Origin: Oscheius tipulae
Taxonomy: Eukaryota > Nematoda > Chromadorea > Rhabditida > Rhabditidae
Length of the DNA stretch: 64,000 bases
Assembly: GCA_037178975.1 (NCBI GenBank)
Contig: JASJZH010000002.1
Span: 4,092,001-4,156,000 of the forward strand
Direction of reading: 5' to 3'
Shown in pieces: positions 45,470-57,708 of the stretch. The notes below the pieces were generated by a model. It saw only the letters and a program-made list of their open reading frames with translations. It made no database searches and was not told the DNA's origin. Made by a program: the position numbers and the translations under genes. How positions within the stretch are numbered: the first letter of the stretch is position 1; each line of letters starts with the position of its first letter.

Positions 45470-48400
45470 ATGATGGATTCTGACGACGATTCCATCAATA
45501 TTCAAATCTTCGTGCCAGAGCTTCAAGTCCGAGTGAGTTTGACTCTTATTCTAGCCTTCAGACTTTCCGCAGTTTTTAAACACAAATTATGTTCCAGAAA
45601 TGTCTGACAGTTCTGAACGAAGACTTTGTATGGGACGTGAAACGGAAACTTCTGGCTTCGCTGCCCCAAGCTCTTCCCCAGGCTTTCAACTACGGTCTCT
45701 TTCTTCCGCCATGTGACGGTCGAGCCGGCAAGTTCCTTCTGGAGGATCGCACCATCCGCGACTACCCTTTCCATGACTGTGTGCCTTACCTTGAAGTCAG
45801 TTCTTTTGTTTGTCTTGGCTTTGGGTGCACCTGTCATTTCCTAATTTGTCTCTCTCCAAGCTGTCAAGCAGCTTTTCTCCTCCCTCCGACCGTCGCGCAG
45901 CCTCTCTCTCTCAACCTCGATGCTAAGACGTCCTCACTTGTGTGTGGACAAACAATCGGAACGCCGTTTAGCGGCCATTTAAAAGGGGAACAGCACTGAC
46001 ATTGTCTTTAGAAGAGAGGGACAAGATTGGCTAATGGGTGGAAACCCCGAAACACGAAGAAAATAAAGCGGAAGTTGCTTCAATTTACATGCGAAACTTT
46101 GTCAGACCACTTGAACTAGTGAAGACGTCTGCCTTGTTTACAAGCTCCTCTCCCTAGCGTGAATAAAAGACGCGTGGAACTAAGCAAACACAATTTTTTA
46201 CCAAAATATTTTGCTCTTCCCGTTTGGGAGATCCGTCTCGTTCTAAAAACTTTTTTTAGCTGAAGTACAAAAAACGGGTCTACAAGATGCTGAATCTCGA
46301 CGAGAAGCAGCTCAAGAGTTTACATACTAAAGTGAGTTTGATCTCTCTACAAAAGGTGATAGTTAATTTTCAGTCAAATCTGAAAAAGTTCATGGAAAAC
46401 GTGCAGACGAAAAATTCGGAGAAAGTCGAGAAAATGTGCTCCCAGGGAATGGACGCCAACTTCCATGACTCTCAGGTTGGTATTCAGTTTGAATCTCTCT
46501 CGTACTGTCTCGACACTTTCTGATTTGAGCTTCCGACACAGTACGGGGGAGATCTCTCATACTGAAGCCCTTTCATAACTGGTTTTCAGGGAGAGACGCC
46601 GCTGACATTGGCAGCCGGAGTTCAAAGTAACCGTCTGGTTCTTGTTACTTTGATCGGTGGTGGAGCCCACATCGATTTCAGGAATTCAGAGGGACAGGTA
46701 CACTTTTATCTGGCTTCGGTTTTTTTAATGCAAAATCTTCAGACAGCGATGCACAAGGCTGCTTTCCTTTCTTCTGGTGACAATGTTAAGACACTACTCG
46801 AGCTGGGAGCCTCTCCGAACTACAGAGATCCGATCGGACTGACCCCTCTGTACTACAACATGTTGACGGCGGACAGTAACGATCAGGTGGCGGAGATGCT
46901 GCTCAGAGAGGCTGCCGATATCGGCGTGACGGACATGCATGGGAATCATGAGATCCATCAGGTATGGGGACTGAACATAATGGAGGAACGGGTTCACTCC
47001 CCGATAGTTTGGCGCCCTCTGTGCCCAATGGTCATTTGCTGCTATTTGTGCTACCACTTGAGTCGTCGCGTTGGCGCGTGTGCATCTGACTGTATTTTCA
47101 TAGGCAGCAGCCTACGGTTCTCAAGGCTAACCTCATATCCACTAAAGATAGACTTTTTCCCTCACCTAAGGCTGTCAGTCTGACCGAGGACAATTAGCGC
47201 GGAAGGCGGCCTTCGAAACGCCTTTCTCCCAATCATTTTCTCCCAGCCAACAGTCTGTTTCAGGCCTGCAAGAACGGTCTAGTCAAGCACCTCGAGCATC
47301 TTCTCTACTTCGGAGCCCAGATCGACGCGGAAAACGTTAACGGCAACACTCCTCTGCATGTCTGTGCTGTGAACAACAGGTACATTGATCTTGTTTAGGC
47401 TCTAGAGAACATATTCAGAGCGGAGTGTGCCCGAGTTCTTCTCTTCCGTGGAGCTGACCACCTTGTCTGCAATAAGCAGGGCCAGACAGCTCTTCACGTC
47501 GCCCATATTGTTGGCAATCCGGCGGTCGCCGAGGTCATCGCAGCTCACAATCCTTCTTCCTCCGTTCCGTATCGCGGTACTCCTCAGTACTCGACAAGAC
47601 GACGGTTGTCTTCAACTATTGGAAGAAGACGATCCCTCAGTCAGTCTTCTCTCTGTTCCCAAGACCTCTACCGAACACCTCAAAACTCGAGACGGACACC
47701 TATCGTGAGAGTCATTTTCGCACCTTCTCTGAATCTAGACTTCAGACTGCTCCTTCCCCGACCCCGTCAAAGACAAGTAGATCGACAGTCGCTGCTTCGG
47801 AATACGGAACAATGCGAAGGTATCACGCTGACACCATCCGAGGACTGGCTCCTGGTCATGAACCCAATACTCCAAGGATATTGGTCATCCCGAGAGGGCC
47901 GAAAGGCTTCGGATTTATTCTCCGAGGAGCAAAACGTGAGCCTTTCTTGCCCTTCAGCCTAAATCGTATGCTCAGACGTAACCTCGACTATGGACTTCGA
48001 GCCCTCTCCGATGACACCAGCACTTCAATTCTTTGAAGGAGTTGACGTCTCGGGAATGGCTATGCGAGCAGGACTGAGACCGGGAGACTATCTTCTGGAA
48101 ATTGACGGTCTCGACGTAAGATGTGCCAGTCACGAGCAGGTTGTTCATCTCATTCAGCAGGCTGGAGACACTATTACTCTCAAGGTAGGAATAAAATGGA
48201 AGTGCTACAATTGGGATTCAGGTGATAACAGTCGACACGGTCTTGACCGGAAATACTCTTCATCGTCGTCATCATTCAGGTAAAGCTTTGTTCCTACTGC
48301 TATCGCGATGCTTTCAACACTTCCCACGTTTCTGTTCATAATTTTGTCTCTGTTCCTAACCCTATTTCGTTCTCTGTTCAACTAACATTTCAGTTGTTTC

Positions 48401-50973
48401 AGTGGGTAAAGCAGCTCCTCCACCACCGCCAGCAAGGCATCCGAATACGAGTCTGAGTCTTCGAGGTAGTCACAGTCTCTACGGATTCATAGGTGGGATA
48501 TCCACCTTTTGACGCACGTTTCTCACCCCTGATCATAGCATGTGCATGTCTCTTTCTCTACTGACCAACTTGTTGTCGCTCTAAAGACACCCACGTAACA
48601 GACCCAGACAGAAAATGAACATCTTATGGCTGGACATTATAATGCTTTTGGGCCTTCTAGAAGATCCCTAACCCATAACGTACAATCCTTTAGGAAAGGG
48701 GAAAACTTAGAACATCCGAAACATAAGAATTGTTTCCAGGCAATGGCGAGGAATACTACGCTGCTGGTCATCTTGGTTCGGTTTACGGAGAGCCACGGAC
48801 TGCGTCTGTCAAGAGTCGAACAGGCGGAAGGATATCTGCGGCGGAGTTGGAGAATCTGATGACGAGACAGGCAGCGAGTCAACAGTACCATCCAATACCC
48901 TACGATCAGGAGTCGATAGGGTCGCAGACGCCAAAAAAGTACAATTCTGTTTCGGATATGAAGAGACGGAAGCAGCGACCGCAGGCGCCAATGAATGGAC
49001 AGGGACTGCCGAGGAATAACTACGAGTATCAGTCGAGTCAGCCGATGAACAACATCTACGGATCCCCGATGAAGACTTACTCCTCCTCACCGGATATTCC
49101 TCATATGAACAGCTTCGACTCCATGGATGAGGCTCCAACACCCCTTCCTACTCGTGACGACTTGAGAAGGACGAGTATCGATGACAACTCCGAGTACTCG
49201 CGACCTTACAGACCTCTCAGCAGGCCGAAGACACCTCCACCGCCGCCTCCTCCAATAGCAACGAGTCAGAGCATGCAGAGTATGTCCAGATTGTCAAATG
49301 TCTCCTCTCCCCATCAATACACTGTCACCTCTTCGAGAGAGACCCTTCGAATGATTGGGTCTCCAGCAGTCAACAGTATGAGTTCCCCTGCTCCGTCCAT
49401 GCACCATGTCATATCGGCTCCAGCTAAAATGAATTCGTCGCCAGCTCCTCCAGCCCCACCTCCTCCTCCGGGTTTGTCCTTTATAAACTAAAAACAACTG
49501 ATATAGTTCCAGCGTCTACATCTGCTGCGCCTCCACCGCCACCTCCTCCTCCACCGGACCTCATGAAGACCGGTGTCCCTAGTTCTTCCTCCAGCTCTGG
49601 TCCACCAGCACCGAAACCGCCGGGTATCCTTGCCAGTGCTCTTCAAAATCAGGCCGGAGCGCTGAAAAAGGTTATTGTGAGTCTCGAAACAATCTCGACT
49701 AATCCTGATCATGGTTTAGCCTCCACCGGAACGAGAAAAACCAGCACTGCCCTCAATAGCCGGTGATTTCCAATCGGACTTGCGCAACGCGTTGGCCAAG
49801 AGACGGAGTAAAGTAGCTCATGAGGAAGATGACGACGAGAGGAGGGAAGATACGGCGAGAAGTCTAGGAGGACTGTCGTTGAAAGACGCGGTCAGAGAGA
49901 ATGTGCCAAGAGGAGAGTTGAAACAACACTCACCGCCTGGTATCGCTGCAAAAAAGGATAGCGGGTAGGTTTTCCAAGATAAATATGAAACAAAAAATTT
50001 CAGATACACGTCGTCTAGAACATCACTAGAGCCTTCCGAGTACGGAGAGGACAAATCTCATCACGACCACTACTCCATTGACCATTCTCAGCATAAGGTC
50101 TCGCTCATTTCACAGCATATTGAAGACGGATACGGGCGCAAGAATGTCGACCAAGTAAGTCAGAATACTTACAGAGTGCTTGCCTTTTTCTGACTGTGTT
50201 TTTCCGCATGCTTCCCCCCGATTGTTTTTTGGGGCTATCTTGGAATCAGCATGACCCTTCAGATGTCCGTCTCCTCATCCGTCTCGACTCTCAGTGGATG
50301 CTCCTCTTCCGAGGGGAAACCTCGTCTTCCTCCCGTCGATTACGACGAGGAACCTGACAGCGGAACTGGAGACAGTGATGGAGAATTCAGATGTAAGGAC
50401 TCTTTCCCCGGTGTCTTTCGTTGCATCCCCTTTCTCTATCGGTTACGGGAACCTTTTTTTGGGCATAGGGTTGAGGCTAGCTAGTAACAGTGCGTGGAAC
50501 AAACATGCTCAGTAGAACATTCGCACAAGTCATAGCACTGCTCGAATATGGTCATGTCTAAAATTTAATCTTCCTAAAATTTAATCTTCAGAATTTTTTC
50601 GTCACAGCTGAAGTAAAACTTTAAAACTGCTTCCCTAGCAGTGAAAAAATGCCTATGTATCATAAGAAAACCGAACACCGTTTAGGAAGAAAAAAAGTTC
50701 TGTTCATCTTACCCATCCATTTCAGCTACGGACGGTCGTTCATTTGAGCGGAAGGAGATAGACAAGTGGTCTCCGGCCGACGTCATCCATTGGCTCGACT
50801 CTATCGGTCTCGAGGAGTATCGGGACGCCTTCCGTACCCGAAGAGTATCTGGTCTCGCCTTGTCCAAATTCGATCGAGCTGCGTTCACCCAACTTGGGGT
50901 GACGCGAATTGCTCATCGACAAAAGATGGAGACGTCGATTCGTACCTTCCTCACCAACAATAATAATAACTAA
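45470..50973 (+). CDS. shn-1: Shank-family scaffold protein
   Basis: Scaffold organising postsynaptic and muscle signalling complexes. Eighteen exons, all in phase, give 1126 aa, near C. elegans SHN-1. Order: ubiquitin/FERM-F0-like N-terminal domain (1-111), ankyrin repeats (about 112-330; GETPLTLAA, TAMHKAAF, GNTPLHVCA, GQTALHVAH), PDZ near 431-528 with carboxylate-loop GFGF and GDYLLEIDG, a long Pro-rich part with PPPPPP runs in exons 13-15, and a C-terminal SAM domain (1058-1121, WSPADVIHWLDSIGLEEYRD). No SH3, as in worm SHN-1. Exons 13 (48740-49471, 732 nt) and 18 (50726-50973) are key. Intron 2 (463 nt) and intron 17 (333 nt) are larger than most. Exon 12 has two in-frame acceptors 12 nt apart. 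Confidence 0.95.
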
Positions 50974-51309
50974 GAGTATCTCTCCTTCTCTAGTAATGCT
51001 AGTACAAAAACTATCGACTCATCTACGAGTTTTTCCCCCACTACTTCCCCCATCTCTGTGCCTCTGCTGTGCTCATAGAAATCCAAGATGAAAGACTATT
51101 CGGTGACTCCTCTTCCATACTTCCTCGCTTTATCTCTAAGTCATTACTCTATCCGTCTCTCTGCGCAATCCTTCCTCCCAACTCGTCTTCTGGACGAGAA
51201 CCAGATTTCTTCTCGTGTAGTCAGAACATTCTACTACGCACCAACCTCGCTATACTTAATTGAAACAAAGAAGCCCTGTTATATATTGTGGAAAATTGTA
51301 TGTTCAGAA
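50974..51309. other. Convergent 3' region of shn-1 and CHK copy 2
   Basis: About 340 bp between the two stop codons. It should carry both 3' UTRs; no AATAAA was picked out with certainty. Confidence 0.35.
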
Positions 51310-53611
51310 TCAATGAAACTCTTTATTCAGGTCTATACTTTCCAGACAAGACAGCTTCTCTTCCATATTCTTGGTCAAGTCGGTGACCTTCTTCTGGATG
51401 ATTTTCCTCGTCTCTTCTGGTTTGTCGCTCTGTTTGCAGCGCATCTCTCCAAGGGCAGCTATTGAAACAGCGACGATGTATGAGCTGAGGGGCAGGTAGG
51501 CCTCATAGGAGCGGAAAATCTTGGACAGATACCGTCTGTCTGTGCTCGAAAACTACCTGTTCCTTCGTGTAGGGTAACTCCACATCATGTGGCCAGTAGG
51601 AGGTGAAATACTCAAAGTATCTATCAATGTAATGAGCAGCTTTTTCCTGTCTGTCTTCGTATCGAAGCACATTTGAGAATAGACGAGCCAGATCGTGTCC
51701 CATGCAGCCGAAGTGAGTTGTCTAAATCTGCAAGAGGTTTGAATGAAGAGAACTAACTTGAAGGTCGATGAGAGCATGCAGTTTCAGAGGACTGGCTGTA
51801 CAAATCACATTGCAGGTCCAGGGATCTCCGTGGCAAAGAACTCGCTGCATCCCTAAAATATTTTTCAGTTTGGTTTCTCATGAGTAACAATTGAATATTC
51901 AATCTCTACTATCTCAAGCGTGATGATCTCTTTGGTATTGTCTGCCTGTATGTCCGCGGTCACGAACGCGTAGTTACATATTGTCCAAAAGCGAAAACTT
52001 ATGGACAATATGTAACTACCAGTCGGCTTTGTCGCCTGGTCGGCGATTTTTATTGGAGTCCGAGTAGTCTATTGCCAAGAAACTCTCCAAAAAGCAAAAG
52101 CAATAATTTTCTTTTTACAATTAAAGCAATCAAAACTAACTAGCCAACTCAAAAAAGTTTTTCCCATTTACTTAACTTGTCTTGACAGAAAATCTACAAA
52201 CACTCAAGTGTTATCCCAGAATAGAAGTGTCGCAGACGGACGCCTCTTGCAAATTGTAAAGGCAGGATCTTAGAGGCCCTCTGCGACACAAGTCAACTCT
52301 AGTCTGGGATAACACTAGATAATGTTTGTGGCCTTTTCTGTCAAGACATGTCGGAGCTCAATAAAATCGGCGGCAAAGTCGACTAGTCTTGAAGTTCAAA
52401 GTGGACTTGGCAAAAACTATTATTGACAAGTAATTAGATGGCAAGTCAACTTTGAAGTTTGAGATAGAACGAGTTGCTCATGGAAGGCAGAATAAAGAGT
52501 CGGGGTAAGCTGCCTTTAGGTAAGATGAAAATACCTGTAAGTTCAGCCATCATGTCAAACTTTTCCTTGTTCTCTTCCGTCGCAATCACAGCAACACATT
52601 TTCTCAGCTGGTCAACAGTCTTCTCACTTCCTTCACCCATAAACTTATCTACCAGTTCCAGACAGGTATCCACGAACTGAATAAAGATCAAAGTTACTGC
52701 GTAGAACTTACTGCTGGAGCCAACATGGTTCCGAAAAGGTTTTTAACAATACCAATCGTGAATTTTTCTTTCTCTTCTTTGTCGAACAGCAGTGAGCAAG
52801 AGTGATACTTTGCCAAAGCTTTGAGAATCTGGAGAGACATTTATTTGGGAAAGAGGATAAATAAACCTGAAGTATGACATCCTCTTCTAGGTAGTTTTCG
52901 TTGCCCATGTTGGTGAGGTTTTCAACAAATTCCATGAGGAGGTAGCCACTGTTCGGATTCTCTTAACATGTAATGTGCTTTGCTTGTTCAGATACATTTA
53001 AATGGATGATCAAACAAGCATGACAGTAAAACTACAATCGAACTACCTTTCGAGAAAGGATGAGAGGCGTAGACTTTTAGCTTGGGCAGATCATCCACAT
53101 CAGCAAGCTTCTCGTATATTGCACACTCTACATTGTGAATCTGACAAGAGCTAGAAAATGTCTCTTTACAAACTGACCCTCTTGATAACTTTAATATTTT
53201 CCGCGACCCCATCGTCATCCATGAACTTCTTATCAGTTCCAATATCAGATTCCAGCTGTTTTTGGTACTTTTCTTGTTGGAGGGCGGTCGCCATCTGAAT
53301 AGGTTTTAATTTGCAGGTAAATGCTTGGTGGACCTTGACCACAAACTTTTTCGGACAGCCATTATACTCTGCCAAAGCGGCATCATCCCAAGGATCTTCT
53401 ACGACTCCTATTCTCGATACGAAGCCCTAGATTTTTTTTGGTCTCTGGGTTTTGAAAAGTAGTCAACCTTTCCATCGGCTATGTCCTTAATGGTCTTCCT
53501 CGAACCGAGCTTTGCCGATTCACCAAACACTTTGAAACAATCCTCTTGGACATCGTCCCAGGTCACCAGGGTGCCAAGTAGGCCTTTTGTTGTCTCTTCG
53601 ATCAAAGACAT
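51310..53611 (-). CDS. CHK kinase-like protein (DUF1679 family), copy 2
   Basis: Paralog of the gene at 22.2 kb. Nine exons (53468-53611, 53178-53426, 53047-53140, 52867-52961, 52712-52828, 52535-52676, 51758-51852, 51557-51721, 51310-51519) give 436 aa. The catalytic loop reads LCHGDPWTCN instead of HGDLWxxN, and the metal site IDLQ instead of IDFQ; the key His, Asp, Asn and Asp remain, so activity is possible. The closing helix (YEAYLPLSSYIVAVSIAAL) is reached through an AAG acceptor, as in copy 1. Intron 6 (51853-52534) is expanded by a palindromic element. Confidence 0.88.
51970..52019. repeat. Perfect 18-bp hairpin
   Basis: GTAGTTACATATTGTCCA and its exact complement (52002-52019) surround a 14-nt loop, in the large intron of CHK copy 2. 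Confidence 0.8.
52020..52386. mobile_element. Nested palindromic element (MITE-like) in a CHK intron
   Basis: Concentric inverted repeats: 52021-52062 with 52351-52385 (AGTCGnCTTTGnCGCC core), about 52179-52220 with 52303-52348 (GTCTTGACAGAAAA and GTGTTATCCCAGA) and 52227-52235 with 52281-52289 (GTGTCGCAG). The whole segment folds on itself around 52258. It has no coding content. The intron is 682 nt, whereas its neighbours are about 40, so this looks like an insertion. Confidence 0.7.
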
Positions 53612-53890
53612 TCTGGAAAAAACTGATAAAGAAAGAAGAATTAAAAACTGTCGCGGTTTAAGAAAATGTGCACGCGGAATTAAATAGGTAAGGCGGAGCT
53701 GTTGATAAGATGTGGTGGCCTATTGCACAATCGACGAGAGAGTGTTGACAGTGGGGAGAGACTGAGCGAAGATCACTCTTTAGACTAGAGTAGAAAACCA
53801 GAGATCGAGGAAGAGAAAGAATCTTCATTTAACTACAACCCGTACAAGTATTGCCATTGGTAGATTGTGATATGAATTCGGGGCTGTCCC
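53612..53890. other. Gap between two minus-strand genes
   Basis: 279 bp from the stop of the DB-module gene to the CHK copy 2 ATG. Longer than typical operon spacing, so probably a separate promoter. Confidence 0.35.
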
Positions 53891-55860
53891 TTAATCTCCA
53901 AAAATGTTCCTGTTGCTCAGCTGATATTCCCTGTAGCAGTACTTGATAGTCTCGAAGACCTGCAAGCAGGGGAAGTAGTCGAGAACGTTCGAAGGAGTAG
54001 CAACGTGGGTTCGACAAAAGGGCATGCAGCGACCTCCCTGTAAAGATTTGTTTTGAATAGGAAAAAAATTCTACCTGAATGGTATTGAGTCCATTCCGCT
54101 CACAGCAAGCAGTATGATCTGCTTTCGACGAGGCACAGTCGTAGGCTTTACCCAGTTGTGGTCCAGGACATTGGTTAGTCAAGAAGGCACTGACCAACTA
54201 AAATGTTAAAGTACCTTAAATTTTTTAGAAAACACCCACCGACTTGTCACTGAAGGTGTCAAAGTTGCACATTCCTTGACAAGAAGTGGACAGTTGCTGC
54301 TTCTGACAACAGAGGTACAGTTTCTGATTGGGTGTCAGGGAAGAAACTTGAACTGTGGGAGGTGGAGTCACAGGAATGATTGGTCGCTGGTTTTGATGAC
54401 TCTTGGGCAGAACCAGTTGCGACTCTTTCATTGTCGGCATCTTGACTGTAGACATAATGTTCGGATGAGTTTTGGCAAAGTTCTTGAGCTGACTCGAACC
54501 ACCCTCAATAGCTGGTCTGAAGGGTAAAGTTTGCTGAACAGTCTGAGATACTACCTCAGGTTTCTCGAGGTCACAAAAGTACGAGCTCCACTCTTGTAAA
54601 CTTCATCTTTGGTGTATGAGACTGGCTGAGAGTCAATGGAAAAGTCAGGTTCAGGAAGGCTTTTGGGAACCCGCTGCTCACTGTTGAAACTGACTGAAAA
54701 GGTCTGTCTACTAACTACGAAAAAACTAACATGGATCATTTGGAAGAGGAATCGGTGTAAGTTGGGCATTCTTCGCGAACCCACTGCTTCTCAGAGGAGA
54801 CTTGTGAGCCAGAGGTACCTCGAAAGGAGCGGGAGGCTAAAACTTGTTTATCTTTCCTGTAGAAAGGAACTTACAGGCTGAAGAGTAGGTGGATAAGTAG
54901 GGAAGGGACTGAAAGAAGCCGGTTGACTGACGCCAATCGGAATGAACGGATTTGTATTGTTCTGAGGAAGTGGCAAGAAGGGGTTGGTTGGTTGGAGCAA
55001 CTTCGGAGGCTCGAAAAGATTCTGCCAGGGATTGAAAGGACGCTGAGGTTCCTTGGGTGGAATTTGCCAAGGCTGGGCCGGGAAACGAACAATAGCACTG
55101 CTTCCCACGTCAAACTGTGGAACTTGAAGTGAGCCCAGAGCTATAGTGTGATGCTCTCTGGGAACTTTCTAGGATTTTGTTTCTAGCGGAAAAATGATAG
55201 TAACCTACCGAAACGTATTTGAATGGAGGCGGAGTCGTCTTCGCCAGTTTTGGCAAAGTCACAAGTCGAAGATGAGTTGGCTCAGTTGTGGTGATGACCA
55301 CTGTTGTTTCTTCTCTTTCCGGCATTTTTGTTCGAGTCGGAGGCTCAGTCACAAAGAAGGAATCCAGACTGACTTTAGTATCGGTCATCAGCTTTTCATA
55401 AACTGAATCCAAGTGTGTTAGGAGAAAAAGAGGAGACTCACTCTGGTCATCTTTCTCTTCCTTCGCATTCACATACATTCGCTCTTTTGTGATCACAGAC
55501 CTGCCTTCTAGAGGAGCCAGTATCACATTTTGATGTCTTTGATTGTAGCGAGCCGCTAGCTCTAGAAATATTCTTCTTTACAGAAGAGAACAAACGAGCC
55601 TCGATTCCTCTGGAACGGCTTGTCTACTGCGGGGTCTCCAGTGTGCCTGTACTCTCCATCAACTTGTATGACATTCTTTGCCTGAAACTTCCTCATTCTT
55701 TCCCTCTTGAACACAATCTGTACAGGTTCAACAAGTCGTTCGAGGAACTATACTCTCGTTCCTCGACCGGACTTCAATTGCCCTAATCGTCTCTCGGACT
55801 CACCCTAACCGAGAGTAATCCTGACAATAGAAGAAGGAGACATATTGAACCGTGTCGCAT
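53891..55860 (-). CDS. Secreted DB-module protein
   Basis: Extracellular protein. Ten in-phase exons from 55810-55860 (signal peptide MRHGSICLLLLLSGLLS) to 53891-54037 give 518 aa. The first ~350 residues are Pro/Thr-rich and low-complexity (VITTTEPTH, PFNPWQNLF, TNPFLPLPQ). The C-terminal ~130 residues carry the Cys pattern of the nematode DB module: LCC, SCQGMCNFDTF, NQCPGP, DCASSKADHTACCERNG, GGRCMPFCR, FPCLQV, KYCY. DB proteins are nematode-specific and secreted; most functions are unknown. The third exon has two in-frame acceptors 6 nt apart (55555 or 55561). No known full-length ortholog is claimed. Confidence 0.85.
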
Positions 55861-56816
55861 GTTGTCTAGGAACAAAACTTTGTAGAGAAGAAGAGGTTAG
55901 CAGAAAAACGGAGAAAAAAGACCGAGATCCGGACTAAAGGTGGCCGCGCAGTGTTTTGATGTGATCGGTGGCGGCAAGAAGAGGAAAAAGCTGGCTGCCA
56001 ATAGTTTCCGGAAAAAGTGGTAGTTCAAATCAAGGATAACATCTTTTTTTAATGGAACAGGCAAGGATTGTGAGGTTATTCTCAAGGTGAACCAGTTGGG
56101 GGAGCGGTATCAAAGGATCACTGGAACATTGTAGAAATTAGCAAGAAAAGATTGTTCCCCAGGTTAATTTCATTTTTCAACAAGTCGTAATTTAACAAAG
56201 GATCTGTCGAGTGGCGATAAAGATGTCTATCAGATGGTTAGTCAACCAGCCAACAGTCAATAAAAGTGGCCTTCTTGGATGAAGCGGAGGTCCATGAGTC
56301 TATCAGAATGAGGTCATAAGATGATCGGATTGATTAAGTGACAATATGGGGATGTTGCAATTGGATTGCCGTATATGACGGCGAGAGTTAGCGGCGAGAT
56401 TTGCAAGAAAGAAGCACCTGGACATTAGCTGCTGTCGGATGCGTTAGCCGCCGAACCCGGTTCTCTCTCGAGGTTTCACGGCGGCCGAGATCTTCCCCTG
56501 AACTTCAAATCCAAGTAACTTACACCTGGAAAAGAGAAATATTAACCTTATGTACTCGTTCCGAAGAGTCCTATCCAAATTTACTCAAAAATGAGACCTC
56601 ATTCTATACGTCAGTCCAAAGATCTGCCATTGGACTCATTACGGGGAAACCCGAAGAGATAAACCTGACTTTTCGGCGGCGCCGTCGGTCAGTTTCATTG
56701 TTAAATTCAACTGGATTTCCATCGAGATGGGGGTAGAATCTTTCTCTAAACTTTAGCTTATGCACATTACCCGGGAAACGGGGCTTTTCGTCTCCGCGTA
56801 GTTATGGAAAAGGGCC
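55861..56816. other. Divergent intergenic region
   Basis: About 950 bp between the DB gene (-) and the zinc-finger gene (+), expected to hold both promoters. No coding chain seen. Confidence 0.4.
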
Positions 56817-57616
56817 ATGGAGACCGCTCCCAGTTCGTTCCTCTCCTCTCCACAGAGTATGATGACTCGGGAAGCAAACTGCAGTGTGGAGGATTGTCTC
56901 TTCAAGAATCAGTCCCACGTCCATTGCAATCAGGCGAGGTGAGATCTTATACCATACAGTACTCTTCCAAAACTTTCTGAGATTTGTTCAGTTAAGAGCT
57001 TTGACGGTTTCAGATGTCACTTTTCCTCCAACGACGACATGATCATCTCCAATCACACAACTATTTTCCATGGAGGTCGGACACTTCCACCCTTTGCCTC
57101 CTTCCATCACATTGGTATCACAATCGTGTCATAAATAAAATCAGATCACTTTAGACTCGAGCTGTGTTTTGTCTTCCGGAGAGACATGTGAACATTCAAG
57201 AAAGAAGAGTCACTTCCACTGTCTGGCCTGTCAAGAGATCTACTTTCTGTGGGACAGTCACTCGAAGAATAACTGTACCGTTGCTATGTCATCAGTTCAA
57301 AGGGGGAGTTGCAAAGAGGTTTGTCTATCAGTAGCCTTAATTAATGACTCAGGTCTGCACAAGACCATTCTGCAAACTGAAGAAGAAGTCACACTTCCAC
57401 TGTCGACTATGTGACCAAGGCTTTTCGAGCAGGGAGAAGCTCGTGACTCACATGGAGAAACATGCTCCCCGCTCGGCCAAAAAACCTCCGTTCCCGCTCG
57501 TTCTACCATTCAGACCGCCACTTCTGAGCCCTCTTCCTCTCTTGAAACGTCTCCCGCCATTTCCTCTGTTCGCCCTGTCCCCGACAGAACCCTCCACATC
57601 CCAGAGCAGCCAATAA
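56817..57616 (+). CDS. Small Castor-like zinc-finger protein
   Basis: Probable nuclear transcription factor. Four exons (56817-56938, 57014-57075, 57155-57318, 57353-57616) give 203 aa. Three related finger units share C-x4/5-C, K/N-x-SHxHC, a further Cys and closing His: CSVEDCLFKNQSHVHC, then CEHSRKKSHFHC, then CTRPFCKLKKKSHFHC ending HMEKH. The KxxHFHC signature is typical of Castor/CASZ1-type fingers rather than classical C2H2. The middle unit is irregular, ending in NNC in place of the final His. A Pro/Leu-rich tail follows. The protein is far shorter than CASZ1. The start is the ATG in the finger frame; another ATG lies 13 nt upstream out of frame. Confidence 0.65.
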
Positions 57617-57617
57617 A
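57612..57617 (+). terminator. Poly(A) signal containing the zinc-finger gene stop
   Basis: AATAAA overlaps TAA at 57614-57616. The ApoL-like gene converges 92 bp away. Confidence 0.6.
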
Positions 57618-57708
57618 GATTTCTAACCAAGTTTATTTACACGCTCAGATCAATAACAGGAAGGAGAAGGGGCTGGCACTTTGGAGGTATATTTACAAGT
57701 GTACAGAA

